Part shown: positions 24,320-36,310 of the stretch, piece by piece
Layout of the letters: the number at the start of each line of letters is the position of its first letter
Numbering within the stretch: the first letter of the stretch is position 1
NCBI GenBank assembly: GCA_037074705.1
Contig: CM073595.1
Location: forward strand, 53,997,639 to 54,061,638
From: Zhengitettix transpicula
Lineage: Eukaryota > Arthropoda > Insecta > Orthoptera > Tetrigidae
Length of the DNA stretch: 64,000 bases
Direction: 5' to 3'
Notes under the pieces: model-generated
What the model was told of the DNA's origin: nothing
What the model saw: the letters and a program-made list of their open reading frames with translations, nothing else
Database searches by the model: none
Made by a program: the position numbers and the translations under genes

Positions 24320-24745
24320 AATCAGCAAAAAATACCTTTTGTCAACCACGTCCACCTCCACGTGGAGGAACATAAAACTTCATTAACCAGCATGGTTAAT
24401 GCGAGAATTAAACTTAGCGGCTCCTGTAACCGCGGAACCTAAACTAATAACGGCCTTTTTGCATCACTTTTTATGTAAAATACTTCCACCATCCTACGGT
24501 AAGGGTGCTTCCCTTCCTTGGCTTTTGAAGTTGAAATTAACACTTAAAAATTCTAGAATGACTATCAAATTAACCGACACCAAAATTATTTTATTTGACG
24601 CTAATAATGGCCGTTTAGGATTTTTTAAAAGTTCTACCTCTTCATTCCCACTCGTAGAGGTGATATGTGTGTCTTCAGCCCTCAGTGTTTGTTCCTGGAT
24701 CGTAAGTAACATGTGTCTGAAGTTTGTTACTTTTCGTCTGTTGGC
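24320..24745 (-). repeat. modular repeat family R, partial inverted copy 5
   Basis: It is nearly collinear with about 28,622-29,010: GTCAACCACGTCCACCTCCA, ATTAACCAGCATGGTTAATG, CTTCCACCATCCTACGGTAA, GGCCGTTTAGGATTTT and TTCCTGGATCGTAAGTAACA. The terminal part with the hairpin is absent. The 118-codon frame here is a by-product of the repeat. Confidence 0.75.
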
Positions 24746-25134
24746 AATAACTTAGTTCCAATATTGCAGCAGTTTCTTTCACTGGTGATTATTGTCGCGA
24801 AGATGAATAAATGCTTCGCTCATGCCAACAGTACTTGCACGGTCCTGAATATTCGGCAGATAGTATATTATTATTATTAATTTACCCAGTGATAGGTATA
24901 TCTACAAAAATAACATAATAGAAAAATGACATATATAGAAATTTAACATATATACAAATATATAGGTAACGTAAACCAACTGTCTTTGTAAAGTTTATTA
25001 TTATTATTATTTACCTGATAAAAACGAACCCCCCTTATTTCTTTTCACTCTACTTCACTTTTTTAATTGATTTTTCTTTTCTCATAAATCACTTAAAAAC
25101 GCTGACCAGATATAAATTAATCTGTGTATTACGA

Positions 25135-25580
25135 ATATATATAATACCCCATGATTATTGTAGTTTCCTTAGCTTACGTCTAAACTGATGAGCGCTATTC
25201 GAACAAGACGTCAGTAATTCTGCGGGAAATGAAGTCCAGTCGCGAATTGATCTATTAAAAAATGAATATTTGCCATAGTTTGTGCGTAGCTCTTCTTCTA
25301 TAATTTTGAAAAAAATTATCATTTTTAGAAATATAAGCGGGCGCTAATAGATCATTTTTTATTTCTTCCCAGGCCGGGTGGCCTGTATAAGATCCGTATA
25401 TTGCGAAAACTTCGCGTGTTTCCTTCAACTCCTTAGTGGTTCTAAATTCTCGTGAGAATTTTTCCCGAATTGACCCCCAAACTTTTTTCAGCCAGTTTTT
25501 GAGTCTTGTCGAACGCTAGTGTGTGTTCATTTCAAGTTGTCCCATATTCTACAATGGGCCTGAGATAATTCCAAGTGTAG
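25135..25580 (-). pseudogene. LINE ORF2 C-terminal remnant
   Basis: The minus strand reads YLRPIVEYGTT (about 25,540-25,575), KELKETREVFAIYGSYTG and HPAWEEIKNDLLAPAYISK, then NYGKYSFFNRSIRDWTSFPA (about 25,215-25,275), ending RRKLRKLQ and a stop. It is the same C-terminal module as at 12.0 and 22.1 kb but less decayed. At least two frame changes break it, and there is one early stop after EYGTT. No reverse transcriptase core precedes it in the window. Confidence 0.8.
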
Positions 25581-25719
25581 TTAAGTAGCGACTCAGATTA
25601 CAGGCGGGCACAACAAAGATTTGGAAAGAGTGTCCTGGATTTTTTTCCGTATTCTCAGAATCCTACCACATTTGCATAAGGTCGGCATTCGTCCGCTAAT
25701 TACGTTAATGAACCGCAGC

Positions 25720-26100
25720 TAAAATTTTCATTATCCCAGTCTACATAAGGGAAGAGGACAAGTACGCCAGCACAATTAAACAATAAGGCTCGAGCGACAC
25801 CTGGAGATTCGAAATTGCGCGCGGTCGTCGGCGAGGCTAAATTAATTACGCAACAGCGCAATAAGTTTATTAACCTCACGACAATTTTAACGAAGCTCTC
25901 TAATTAATTTTCCCTTTGGAGGTGCATCCGTTTGAGAGACGGCCTGATGACAAAACGTGCGCTCGAGAGACGGGGAAGTGTTGGCTTCTAATTTGGCCAT
26001 AAATCTTAGGCGGCTGGAGCGCTGGAGCGCGGGGCTGCAGCTCTAACAAGATGGGGACGGGGACGGGGAGCCTGTTATCTGGACGCTACAGGACCAAGTA
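25720..26100. promoter_or_regulatory. CpG-containing block with TAATTA sites, candidate cis-regulatory element
   Basis: TAATTA occurs at 25,843-25,848 and 25,901-25,906 within CpG-rich, non-repetitive sequence (GCGCGCGGTCGTCGGCGAGG and TTACGCAACAGCGCAATAAG). A GGAGCGCTGGAGCGC duplication and GGGGACGGGGACGGGGA lie near 26,020-26,065. It looks unlike the transposon debris on both sides. Function inferred only. Confidence 0.3.
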
Positions 26101-26418
26101 CCTCGCTACTTTTCCTATTCCGTTAATTGCCACCAAAAATAAAAATCCTCACCCTCAGTTCGCTTCACTTTTCCATACTCGAAGTCTGTCAATAACGGGA
26201 TAGAACAGCAGCAAATGTTCAACTGTTCCATTTCTAGTCAACTGAGTGGTATCAGTGACGAACGCAGAGTTACAAGTATCAAAAATTATTCACGTTCAGT
26301 CATGCACAATAACATTCTAAGTTTCCAAAATTCCACGTAAACACTTAATATAAATCGTAGTTTCTTAGAGATGCATTTCATTAATTGTTAACTTATACGG
26401 GATCCGGACGTTTCCCCG

Positions 26419-27368
26419 ACACACACTTGCCCGATGCACGTTTTCCCGACAACAATATCCAGATTGCCATTTGCTCTACAGTACATCATCTCGATTCATG
26501 TTTTCCCGACAGGTCATTTTTCCGAAAGGTGTATTTTTACTAAATATAGCATAATATTAATATTGTAGAACACTTTGTAAATTAAGTTATTCATTCATGC
26601 GTGGAACAATTGCAACGAAAGTTGATACACGTATCAATTAAGATCCAGGAAAACACCCTGCGAAATTAAAATAACTCTAGCACCCCTATGGATGGGGTAG
26701 AAGAGGGTGGCATTTCAAAAATACAAAATATGCGATATCTGTAAATTAAGTTATTCATTAATGCGTGGAACAATTGCAACCAAAGTTGGTACACGTATCA
26801 CTTAAGATCCAGGAAAAAACCCTGCGGAATTAAGCACCCCTATGGATGGGGTTAGAGTAGGGTGGCGTTTTCAAAAATACAAAATATGCGATAACTGCCT
26901 ATATTGGCGCCAAATAAATAGTTTAAGGGGTCGTTCAGATTCATAATGCCACTCTCGATGCTTTTAGTGTCGAATTTCATCCCCCAAAGGCAAGAGGACA
27001 GGTATGAGGTAGGGTGAAAGGCGGTGACAAAAAATTTCGATAACTACCAGGATTAGTGTCGAATCCAGTTTTTTGGAAGACGCTGAGGCATCCGGAATCA
27101 AACGTTTAGGACTTTAAAGAAAAAAATACTCCCGGTACCTTGAAGAATATTAAAATAATACTCTTAATTCCTCAGGATTGTTGGTGGATCGTAAGTGATA
27201 CGTGTACCAAGTTTGGTTGAAATTGTTCCACGAATTAATGAATAACTTAATTTACAAAGTGTTGTACAATATTAATATTATGCTTTATTTCGTAAAAACT
27301 CACTTTTCGGGATTAACGTCAATCGGGATATTGTTGTCGGGAAAACGAGCATCTGCCAAGTGTGTGTT
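26419..27368. mobile_element. ~950 bp element with long terminal inverted repeats
   Basis: The left end begins ACACACACTTG (26,419-26,429), followed by GTTTTCCCGACAACAATATC and then CATAATATTAATATTGTAGA through TCATGCGTGGAACAATTGCA. The right end (27,198-27,368) is the inverse of all of this. The repeats total roughly 170-240 bp with small gaps. The left inner part is duplicated directly (about 26,580-26,690 and 26,742-26,860). No transposase is encoded, so it is nonautonomous. The interior shares landmarks with family R, for example GGATCGTAAGTGATACGTGT. Confidence 0.8.
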
Positions 27369-28249
27369 GGAATTTGGTACTATACTCACTAATTCACGAT
27401 ATACATATGCAAAAAATCCAAAAAAATTTCCTTGTAATGATTCTGTTTAAATATGTGTAATTAAAACACAAATGACCTTTCCAACAGAAAACAGTGTCTT
27501 CATGTCATATAACTCCTAGTCTTCTTGTAATGACAATCCTGGAGCGATTCTGAGTTATTGGTGTAAAGAAGGTCTCCGTTTAAGGAATAAAATATTGCAA
27601 ACTCCTTGGAAAGAGATGAGTCATTGCGAGCAGAGACGTGTGTTGATGGTGGGTAATACGGCTGATAGGTTTGTGTGCCCACAGAAGCAGCAGGCAGGAG
27701 CGGGGAGAACCGACGCAGGAATATTTATCGCTGTTGAGATTTGCTGTCAATGGAACGGCATTCGCGTAGAGTACGGTAAGAGTAAGGGTGGAGGCTCACT
27801 TTGGGGCGGAGTGCATTACTCAGATGAAACCGAAGAGGGCAGCTTCCTTCCAATCTGGCAAAAATGAGGAGTAGAGAAAGCACTAAACTTTAAATACCAA
27901 CCAGTTCAATAATGTATTTTCACATTTGTTTACCTTCCTCCGACGTAAAATAAAATTCCATTATCTTAACGACAATATAAATTACCGGACTGTATTCCAA
28001 AGACACTTATATATCCGAAAATAATTTATCTTTTAACAATCGTTCTTATTTTTGCTGTCATTCGATGTCTGGAAAAGAATTTCTGAAATCTGCTGTGTCA
28101 ATAGTAAGACTTCGAAAGACTCGGAATCTGGTTAATTTTCAACCAAGAGACTGACAAGAAAATCGATGGTAATGGAGTCATTACTGACCACATCACAATC
28201 TAGCAAGTAGCGTCGTCCTGTAGCTAACACTACTTTTATTTATAAAAGT
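27369..28249. other. noncoding sequence
   Basis: A 90-codon plus-strand frame (27,595-27,867) in a slightly GC-richer stretch shows no known motif. Confidence 0.45.
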
Positions 28250-29470
28250 ACTGAGGCCCGGCGTTGTTCGTGTATTTATTTAAATTAGCCCGGAGAAGGA
28301 ATAAATTCGTCACTAATCTCTCCATTTAACGAGCATCAACAGCGCCAGTGTTTCGAACATTTACTCATTTGCATTCCCCTCCCCGACCTAACCCTTCGGC
28401 ATCTAGCTTCAAAAAAACCATGTTAATGACTGACGGTATTCGGGAATTCTCCTTCACATAAAATAAGCGTGACTAAAAGTCACTCAGAATTAAAAGTGAA
28501 AAATACTTGCTAACCCAATAAAGTCTAAAAGTACTCCCGGTACTTAAAGGAGTAAAAAAATTAACATTTAACTACACAGAGACAAAGATATACCTTGTAC
28601 CCCAAGAAAAAAAATACTCCGGGTAACCTTTTGTCAACCACGTCCACCTCCACATGGAGGAACATAAAACTTCATTAACCAGCATGGTTAATGCCAGAAT
28701 TAAACTTAACGGCTCCTATAACCGCGGAATCGACACTATTAACAGTCTTTTTTGTGTAAAATCCTTCCACCATCCTACGGTAAGGCTGCTTCCCTTCCTT
28801 GGCTTTTGGAGTTGAAATCAGACACTTAAAAAATTCTAGAATGACTATCAAATTAAGCGACACCGAAATCGTTTTATTTAACGCAAATAATGGCCGTTTA
28901 GGATTTTCTTTAAAATTCTACCCCTTCATCCCCACCTGTAGAGGCGGTAGGTGTGTCTTAAGCCCTCAGTGTTTGTTCCTGGATCGTAAGTAACATGTGT
29001 CTGAAGTTTGGTACAAATTCGTGTACGGATTTAAGATTGTAAACGGACATTTGTATCGCCCCCTTCCATCCTCACTCCTAGGGGCTGAACTACATCATAA
29101 CCAGTATCGTGAATGTCAGAATGAAACTCATAGACATCTATAACCGTGAATTTTTCAACAATCTCTATTGTTTCGCTTTATTTTTATGTAACTCTCCACC
29201 CCCTCCCTTATTGGTGCATGAAGTGATTGAAATTATATACTAAATACATCTGAATAAAAATACTATTAAGAACATTGAAACTGAAACATAATTATTGGAC
29301 GCTAATATCGGTCGTTTTAGAATGTTTTAAAACTTCACCTCCGATCACCCCTTGGGAGTTTCCTAACGCTTCGAAAACCCAACAGAAACCCTCCTACACA
29401 CTACATACTTTAATTTTAGAATTCTGTGAGCTTATAATCATTATAACCTCTCAAATTCCATGTAATAACT
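28250..29470 (-). repeat. modular repeat family R, longest inverted copy 6
   Basis: It begins ACTGAGGCCCGGCGTTGTTC (terminal hairpin remnant). It runs through the same landmarks as the 19.8 and 24.3 kb copies and then continues with a second decayed module (CTAATATCGGTCGTTTTAGA at about 29,301). It contains the 20-base palindrome-like ATTAACCAGCATGGTTAATG. No coding sequence is recognised. Confidence 0.7.
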
Positions 29471-29699
29471 CAGACATCGTGGAAAAGAAGAAACTCTATT
29501 ATCAAATAGATATTCTTCATAAAATAAATCGCTGCTTTCTAGTTGACTGCGAATTGTGTCCGCTCTTCTGATGATCGACGTAAAATGTAAATTGTCGCAG
29601 CCTAACGGCCTGACGAGCAGGCCCATAAAAATTGCGATAAATTATGTTACCATTACAAACATACTGAACGTGCAATTCTCAATAGTTCTATAAAAAATA

Positions 29700-29964
29700 T
29701 TATTTAATTTGTTTATAGTCGCATCAACTGTTGGGTCCTTACTGACTAGTACTATTGTTATATTTAAATTTCTGGGTAGAAATTAGTTTTTTTTAAAAAA
29801 AAAAGATTGTGATTTGTTGGGCTGTTTAATGTTGTTTCCTTCCAGTGTCTGATTCCTCTCTTGATCGAATTTGGGACAATGCTAGATTGTGAAAGGGGGG
29901 AGTGCACTCGAGGACTTGAATGTCTGGTGAAGAAACCTCTAAGATTGCATTGCAGGATTTTCAT
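29700..29964 (-). pseudogene. LINE ORF2 start (endonuclease N-terminus) joined to a LINE-type 3' tail
   Basis: A minus-strand frame begins MKILQCNLRGFFTRH at 29,964, resembling the ILQWN.RG start of the LINE apurinic-type endonuclease. A decayed QETHL-like motif region follows. Within about 200 bp the sequence reaches the GTCGC...GACTA tail (29,717-29,745) found after a LINE C-terminus at 22.8 kb. The whole reverse transcriptase is therefore missing, consistent with a large internal deletion. A T8A10 run is present at about 29,786-29,804. Confidence 0.5.
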
Positions 29965-30805
29965 GTTTGAGTTATGTTTCTTGCTTGGATTTTAGTCCGA
30001 AGTTCCTAAATCAGAGATTTCTAGATTTATGTGTCGTTTTATTTTCTTCTTAATTCTTGTGACTCTGATTTTCTGAGATTAGAGGCTACTGTTTCCTTGT
30101 CGGTATATTCTTACTACATTGATTTGAAGGTGTTCAATACGAAGCTTTTTAACTTTGGAAAGTTTATTCTGATGATCGTGGTTGCTTCCAGTGCTTCGTA
30201 TAAATATTATTGTATTATTCTTAGGTCGTTTTGACTTTCTTTCCGATGGATTTTTGAAAATTCTTCTGCACAAATACAATCAAAGTCAATATTAAGGCGA
30301 TGCTTTTACATGAAATGTTGGCGGTGATGATTACAGGACAATTGGGACTTCCGCGTTTACGTCAAACCGTGCCAATCTGTAAATTACAGAAACTGTACAA
30401 AATCGATACCGGAATTACTCGGACATCCATCGTGTAACAGGCACTTTAGTGCGTAGAGAATACACTTTTTTAATAGTTGTCCCACAGATTCTTGCGAAGT
30501 TTCCAGATGTGATTATCATTTATCACACCAACTAATGACCACGATGAAGTGCAGGCTGTAACATATTTAACGAGGTCGTATCACGTTTGACTTTTAATTG
30601 AGGCTTGTTAGAGGCCGCACAGCGACGTTGTATATTTAGGCACTTTGTTGCTTTGAAGTGGATTGTCTCGGGACGGCTAATGCAACTGAAGTGCACATCC
30701 CACGCGGACGCTTCGCTTGTCATCGAGCCTCTGTACTATTTTCAGGCCACGTGCCACCCTAAACCTCTGGATACACTCGAAATACCTACAAGCACGTTCA
30801 CGCGA

Positions 30806-30808
<3 letters not shown>

Positions 30809-30842
<34 letters not shown>
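30809..30842. repeat. (AT)17 microsatellite
   Basis: Uninterrupted AT dinucleotides. The YIYIYI stretches in overlapping frames come from it. Confidence 0.97.
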
Positions 30843-30845
<3 letters not shown>

Positions 30846-32244
30846 AATGGCCAAATTACATATTGGTTAATTTTATTAATATTCTCATAACGTAAAATAA
30901 TTTTTCTATAGAAAGTCACTTAATTTAACTAAATTCATTCATTTTTTATTCCATGCCCGAGCATTTAATCAGCAGTACGAGTAAATTTCTCGGGAGATGG
31001 CATATCTTTTGATATCTTTTACCAGATTGAGATAAGACTGCGAGTCTTGTTGTGGAGAGAGAATTTTTTTTATGGCCGAACCGAGAGAATCTGAATTAGA
31101 AAAGTTCTGAAATTTTGTTGCGGATACAGTAAAAAGTTTTGTCTTTTTCTTACATGAAAAACCGTCGATACGATCCCGATCGCGACATTGCAATAAAGGA
31201 TTATCACTAAGGTCAGGGGCGAATAGATAATCGTGTTAAAAAACGGATTAATGTACTTCGGCGAACAATGAAGCTCCGATTAGACTAAATATGGCAACAA
31301 CACTGGTTCCTTCTTCAGTCATTTGGCCACTATGTGTGTCGGAAATTACAGCGCGGCACGATTTACTCTGAACATCGGGAAGTCTTCTGCTGGACATCTT
31401 ACGTCTTGTGGAAGCGACATCAATTGCCACAGATTTCTGAAGGCCAGGTCGCTGGGATCAAATGCAGAAAATAAACATAGCTATGGTGTCGGGAAAATTG
31501 TTTCTGTATTGTGAATTGATGTATCAAGCTCTGATAATAACCATAATATTTTCATTGTTTCAATATAAGTAAAGGTGAATCACAATTATTTTTCATTGGC
31601 ATGAGCTTGATATCGAACTTTAAAAGTACATTTGTTTAATAGTGTTCTTATTGCGCGTGTTTAAAAAACTTCCAAGTCGGTACTTAAAATAAACAATTAA
31701 ATATAAATATTAATCAAAACATCTTGTAAACCAAGATATTTCAAGTGTATCATCTTCACGATTTTGGGTTAGCTACGTAATTGTATAAACTGACTATAGA
31801 CCCAAATCAATGAACGTGTGTATGTTTCAAATTTTAAATTTTTTTTAAATTCAAAATAAAGATAAAAAATTTATTGTATGAAGCCCGAAAATCTTATAGG
31901 ATTCTAGAATGGATGTTGCAATTTTAAATAATTAAAACAATTTGTATAGAAAGGAAAGAGATTATCGTGGTGGATTTCCTGAAATTGAAGCTCAGCGTAG
32001 CCACTACCGACTGGAGGAAGTCATCAAATTTTCGGAGGCGTTAGCCTTCTTAAACAGGAGAGAGAAAAGAAGGTACATCCCGTGGCCCGGCCGGCTTATA
32101 ACTTCCCCATACGTTTCTTAGTAATGTTCTGATTTCAATAAAACTTGTATATGTAATATATTTTAGTTCTTAATATAATTTAGTTTAGATATACTGACCG
32201 TACTTTATATTTTTTTACACTCGGAATTATTTCTCGTGCTACCA

Positions 32245-32272
32245 ATCAGATATATATATATATATATCTGAT
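32245..32272. repeat. palindromic (AT)n run framed by ATCAG/CTGAT
   Basis: An AT run bounded by ATCAG on the left and CTGAT on the right, so the whole 28 bases are self-complementary. Confidence 0.85.
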
Positions 32273-33329
32273 ATTTTTTCCATCGATCATTCTACAACCC
32301 AAATGCAATAAACACTTAACTTACAGAATATATTTTTATGTAACTTTCATTCGCCTAAAATATTATGTCACGTATAATTTATTACGATATGAAATTGTAA
32401 TACCAAATTAAGAGCTAACAATCGAGTTAACAGTCTTATGAGAACCGAACGGATTTAAAAATATAACCAAACAATATTTATATGGAAAAATCACACCGAA
32501 GTATTCTAAAATTAATATAATTTCAATTTCGGCAGGAATGACCATAAACTATGAAACTATACTCTTCTGCGTAACGCAAACAAAATATGATATGTGTGAG
32601 ACGAAAATAAGGTTTGCTTAGGCCTTTATAGCAACAAAGAAAAAGAAGAACGATACAACAAAATGAAGAAAAATTAATGAGGGATGGACCAGTGTGGCCG
32701 AGGAAATAGAAAACCTCTGAATGACAGTGTGGAACACAGTAATTAAATGCAGTTTTCTCAGCATAGTTCCAGGAATGTTTAAAATTGAGAACGTCAACAA
32801 TACGTAATAATTATTTAGTATCCCTAGTAGCGTATTTTTGTCGAAACTATCGGTTGTCCTTGCTTCATCGCCCTGAAGGAAGCTCGTCCTCGTCAATCGG
32901 CATATATTTTTCTTCTGCAGCAATGAAATATATCCCATTGTGATTTTATATTTCTTACGTCTTAATCCCGTAAGTCTTATCGAAATCAATTCTTTTCATC
33001 AGAAAGCCTCACAGATCGTGTGCTGTATGATGATGCGTCTTGTTTTTTTTCTCATTTGTTTTAATTTTTTTACAGTTATGTAGTGAGACATCAATCTTTG
33101 ACGGCTCAATTCAATTGGAAAGGACAATCGGTGCAGAATAGAAAGGTTTACGTTCCTGTGCTGCGTCCATAAATTCCAATTAATAACTCCAAAACGCGGT
33201 ACTTTACACTCCTTTCATTGAGACAGCTCCCTTTATCAGGAGAAGATTCTTCCATTTGCTGTTCGTGAAGAGGTAAAAAAGAAAACCTTTGCTTGCGTAT
33301 GCCGTTCAGAGATTTATTTCCAATCGCGC

Positions 33330-33530
33330 AACACCCGTTTAAGTGATGCCAAGCTCATCTCATTGAATTACAGATGCGCCGTAAGCCGAAGCCGTAGCCG
33401 AAGCCAAATATAATCCACTGCGTAATATCCTTAAATTAACTGCAAAACTCAAGTAGTCTGCGTGTACATCGTTAAAGCATGGGAGTTCCGGCGCCTGGTA
33501 ATCGTCGTATAAAGCCACCTCGCTTTAAAA
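33330..33530. promoter_or_regulatory. GC-richer block, possible regulatory sequence
   Basis: Contains the short iterated GCCGTAAGCCGAAGCCGTAG, then GGTAATCGTCGTATAAAGCC. It is non-repetitive in the window, with no coding frame of note. Confidence 0.18.
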
Positions 33531-35042
33531 AAAAAATTACTATCATCTCGGGATTGACTGGTTCTTGGACTTTTCCTCTTTACCACACGTTCTCTATGGA
33601 TTTAAATTAAGTCAGTGTAACAAAAATAATTTTCGTTTAATTAAAGATTCTCTGTTTCTTTTAAAACCGTGGAAACAATCAAATTTACAAGGATAGCGAA
33701 TAAACTAACTAGATTTGCTGGCCACAAAAATATCTCGTTGCAGGAGCAAAACTTGAGAAATGAATAAACCTTCAAATGTGAACAATGGGAACTCTGAACC
33801 TGTGCTTGTCAGGATAAAATAATTCTTGAGTCCTCGTATTAAAACTGCGGAGAGAAATGTCAGTAAGTTTTGCTGTTCGGAGTGCAATATCAATAAGGAT
33901 GGATATTGACAATAGAACTTACAAATTAAGAGGAAAATGAAACCAGATTTTTATTTAATTTCAATTTGATAATTTTATTGCTCGATATATATATATATAA
34001 ATATTAGTATTATTAAGTTATATATTGTATACATTAATAAAATTTCATTATATAATTTACATTATATTCCTTTGTATGCCCATTCATAATTAAATTGTTT
34101 CAGCATTTATTGAAAATTTTTTCGTTTTATTATAACATATATTTAACACCGGATGTGTTAACGACCACTTCGACAGACTATAATAAATCTAAAAATTAAA
34201 ACAAACCTGATTAGCGTACAAATATGTACGGAAATGTGATTGACTATTTATTAATAATATATTTTTGAGTTATAAAAACGTCTGTCAAAACACTTATTAT
34301 TTAAACATACGTAAAACCAAAATATTTATTTTTAATATACCTCATATAGACTACAATTTCCAAATATTTTGTGTTAAATTTCTTTGGTTTACAAAACTTT
34401 TATTTTGATATGAATATTAATAAACTAATTTTAAATATATATAAATAAAAAAGTTTTATTTTTATTTTTAAATAATCCTTGCATACAGTACTTCAATTTC
34501 ATTACCTTCATTTCCATGATTTACAATTTAGATAATATAATATATATATATATATATATATTAGATATCCAGATGAAATTGATCTAATTTTATTATAAGT
34601 GTTACATCCTTTCAGTTTTCTTCACTCATTTACATTGCTAGTGCTTTGTACTTCCGGATAATAATTCATAACATCTGAGAATCATAACTATTCTCTAAAC
34701 CCATTAAGCCAATATTATTTTTCCTCCTTGTCTTATTCCAGGAGCACTTCCTCCAGACTTTCTGTTAAGAATTTTGTGCACCTATAAATAAAAAAAATTA
34801 ACATATGAATATTTTGATTAATGCCATTTAGAAGTTAATATAATCAATAATCAATGTTTTAAAATTTTTCTAAATTTAAAGTAATGGATCTGTAACCAAT
34901 ATAAAGAAACCTACTTAGGTTTTCCATGAGATTTGTTTAACAAACAAAATATTTAGTAACATTTTTTTTCTGTTAATAGGAAAGCAATGTTACTTATTTT
35001 TAGACTACACATGAAATTATAAAGAGCCACAAAACAGTCCTC
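33531..35042. other. very AT-rich noncoding sequence
   Basis: Low-complexity A/T runs and an (AT)n microsatellite. Nothing else recognised. Confidence 0.55.
34540..34561. repeat. (AT)n microsatellite
   Basis: About eleven AT units preceded by GATAATATA. Confidence 0.9.
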
Positions 35043-35202
35043 CAAAAATTATATATTTATTTCAATAAAGAACGTCGACACATTTGTGAAGCTTTCGCAC
35101 GTAATGCATCAACAACGATAGTACAGATGAATACGGCATAAGTGCGGAAAGCTTGAGAAATGATTTGAAATTCTTTATTGGAATAAATATATAATTTTTC
35201 GG
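35043..35202. repeat. palindromic foldback element (MITE-like), ~160 bp
   Basis: Arms AAAAATTATATATTTATTTC..AATAAAGAA (35,044-35,072) and its inverse (35,171-35,200) differ by one or two bases. An inner GAAGCTTTCGCAC/GTGCGGAAAGCTT pair continues the palindrome. A 65-codon minus-strand frame over it is a by-product. Confidence 0.7.
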
Positions 35203-35849
35203 ACAATTTGTTATATTTTACTAGTTGCAGAACCTGTTTAAGTGTCTTAATCATGTAATTGATGCACTTTATTATATTTCAAGGAATTTTTGTTTCCACG
35301 AATTTAATTTTAATATCAAATTAGTTATAGCGTATTCTGATTTAGACGAGGAAATTAAAAGCATGGGGCAAACTAAAATGCCCTTGTCTGATATCGGAGT
35401 TCTGAATAATTTCTCTAAAATAAAATTAGCTACAATTTGAAGTTGGAAATGGTAAAAAAAGAATGTAGTTCTTTAGTCCTATTAAGCGAGTATCTACCTG
35501 TTACACGTTTCCATTCCATTCTCTGCTGGAATCATAGGGTGAAAGCTGATACGTCTAACATCTAATGCCAACTTTTCGTCATGATGATTTTCTGACTATT
35601 TCGAGCATCAGACAACACTTTATACATTAATTAAATCGGAAGAAAATAGCCTGTACAGATTTCTGAGTCAAATTTCGTTCCGTTCCTTCGCGTCTCTGAA
35701 ATTTTCATCGTGTGTTTGTGAGGTAATTAAGTAAAGCGGATTCTACCTGCGGTACCTTGTTCGATCGTGCGTTTCCGACACACGCGTTGTTCTGATCACG
35801 ATAATGTTAACACGGAATTTATCGTTTTGTACATACGACTCAAACGAAC

Positions 35850-36080
35850 GTTTTCCCTTTTCGTTATACCGTAGGATCTGTTACGGTACAATTAGGCGAA
35901 TCGGCATAATATTTAAAATAGGCGTCCTCGTTAGTGGCTAACGAGACGCCGTCTCTAATTGTGACAAATGGAGCGCACAATTTCGCACCCGGGCGGCCAT
36001 TAGCGACCACGGCCGTGTGTGGTCTTCCACGATAATTATATCCTGCAATCGACTACAACTCGCTGGCAGATACACTAAAA
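35850..36080. promoter_or_regulatory. GC-richer block with a strong hairpin, candidate cis-regulatory element
   Basis: GGCGTCCTCGTTAG (35,921-35,934) pairs with CTAACGAGACGCC (35,938-35,950) across a 3-base loop with a single bulged C. Flanking sequence is CpG-containing and non-repetitive, including GGGCGGCCATTAGCGACCAC with a GCCAT core and several TAATTAT words. There is no open frame of note. Confidence 0.3.
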
Positions 36081-36261
36081 TTACCGCAATAATTATAACA
36101 AATTAAATAATATTCTTTCCTAAAAAATATTCAGAATTTCTTTTCCACATCTGAAACACTTGTATTTTGCTACTGAACAAGGTGACACTGCCACTTACAC
36201 TTCTTTATTCCATTCAGAAAATTACGGCGTAGAGAGAATTTTTTTAAACTATTATTAAAAA

Positions 36262-36310
36262 GTTTAATGTCGCATTAACATAGATTGTCATTAACCACAA
36301 CATCATTGGT
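36262..36310 (-). repeat. short copy of the LINE/SINE tail
   Basis: TTTAATGTCGCATTAACA ... ATTGTCATTAACCAC matches the GTCGC(N)GTCATTA tail seen at 6.8, 22.8 and 29.7 kb. No LINE coding sequence adjoins it. Confidence 0.45.

Larger units (their letters stand above)
29965..33329. other. noncoding sequence
   Basis: The first ~330 bp may continue the LINE fragment that starts at 29,964. Beyond that only microsatellites and chance frames are seen, including a 123-codon minus-strand frame at 32,618-32,989 without recognisable features. Confidence 0.45.

Noticed and set aside
24399..24755. 118-codon plus-strand frame
   Set aside because: Entirely inside a copy of repeat family R, and the frame is not preserved in the 28.3 kb copy.
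32618..32989. 123-codon minus-strand frame
   Set aside because: Ends in a phenylalanine run from AAGAAAAAGAAG on the other strand; no domain seen.
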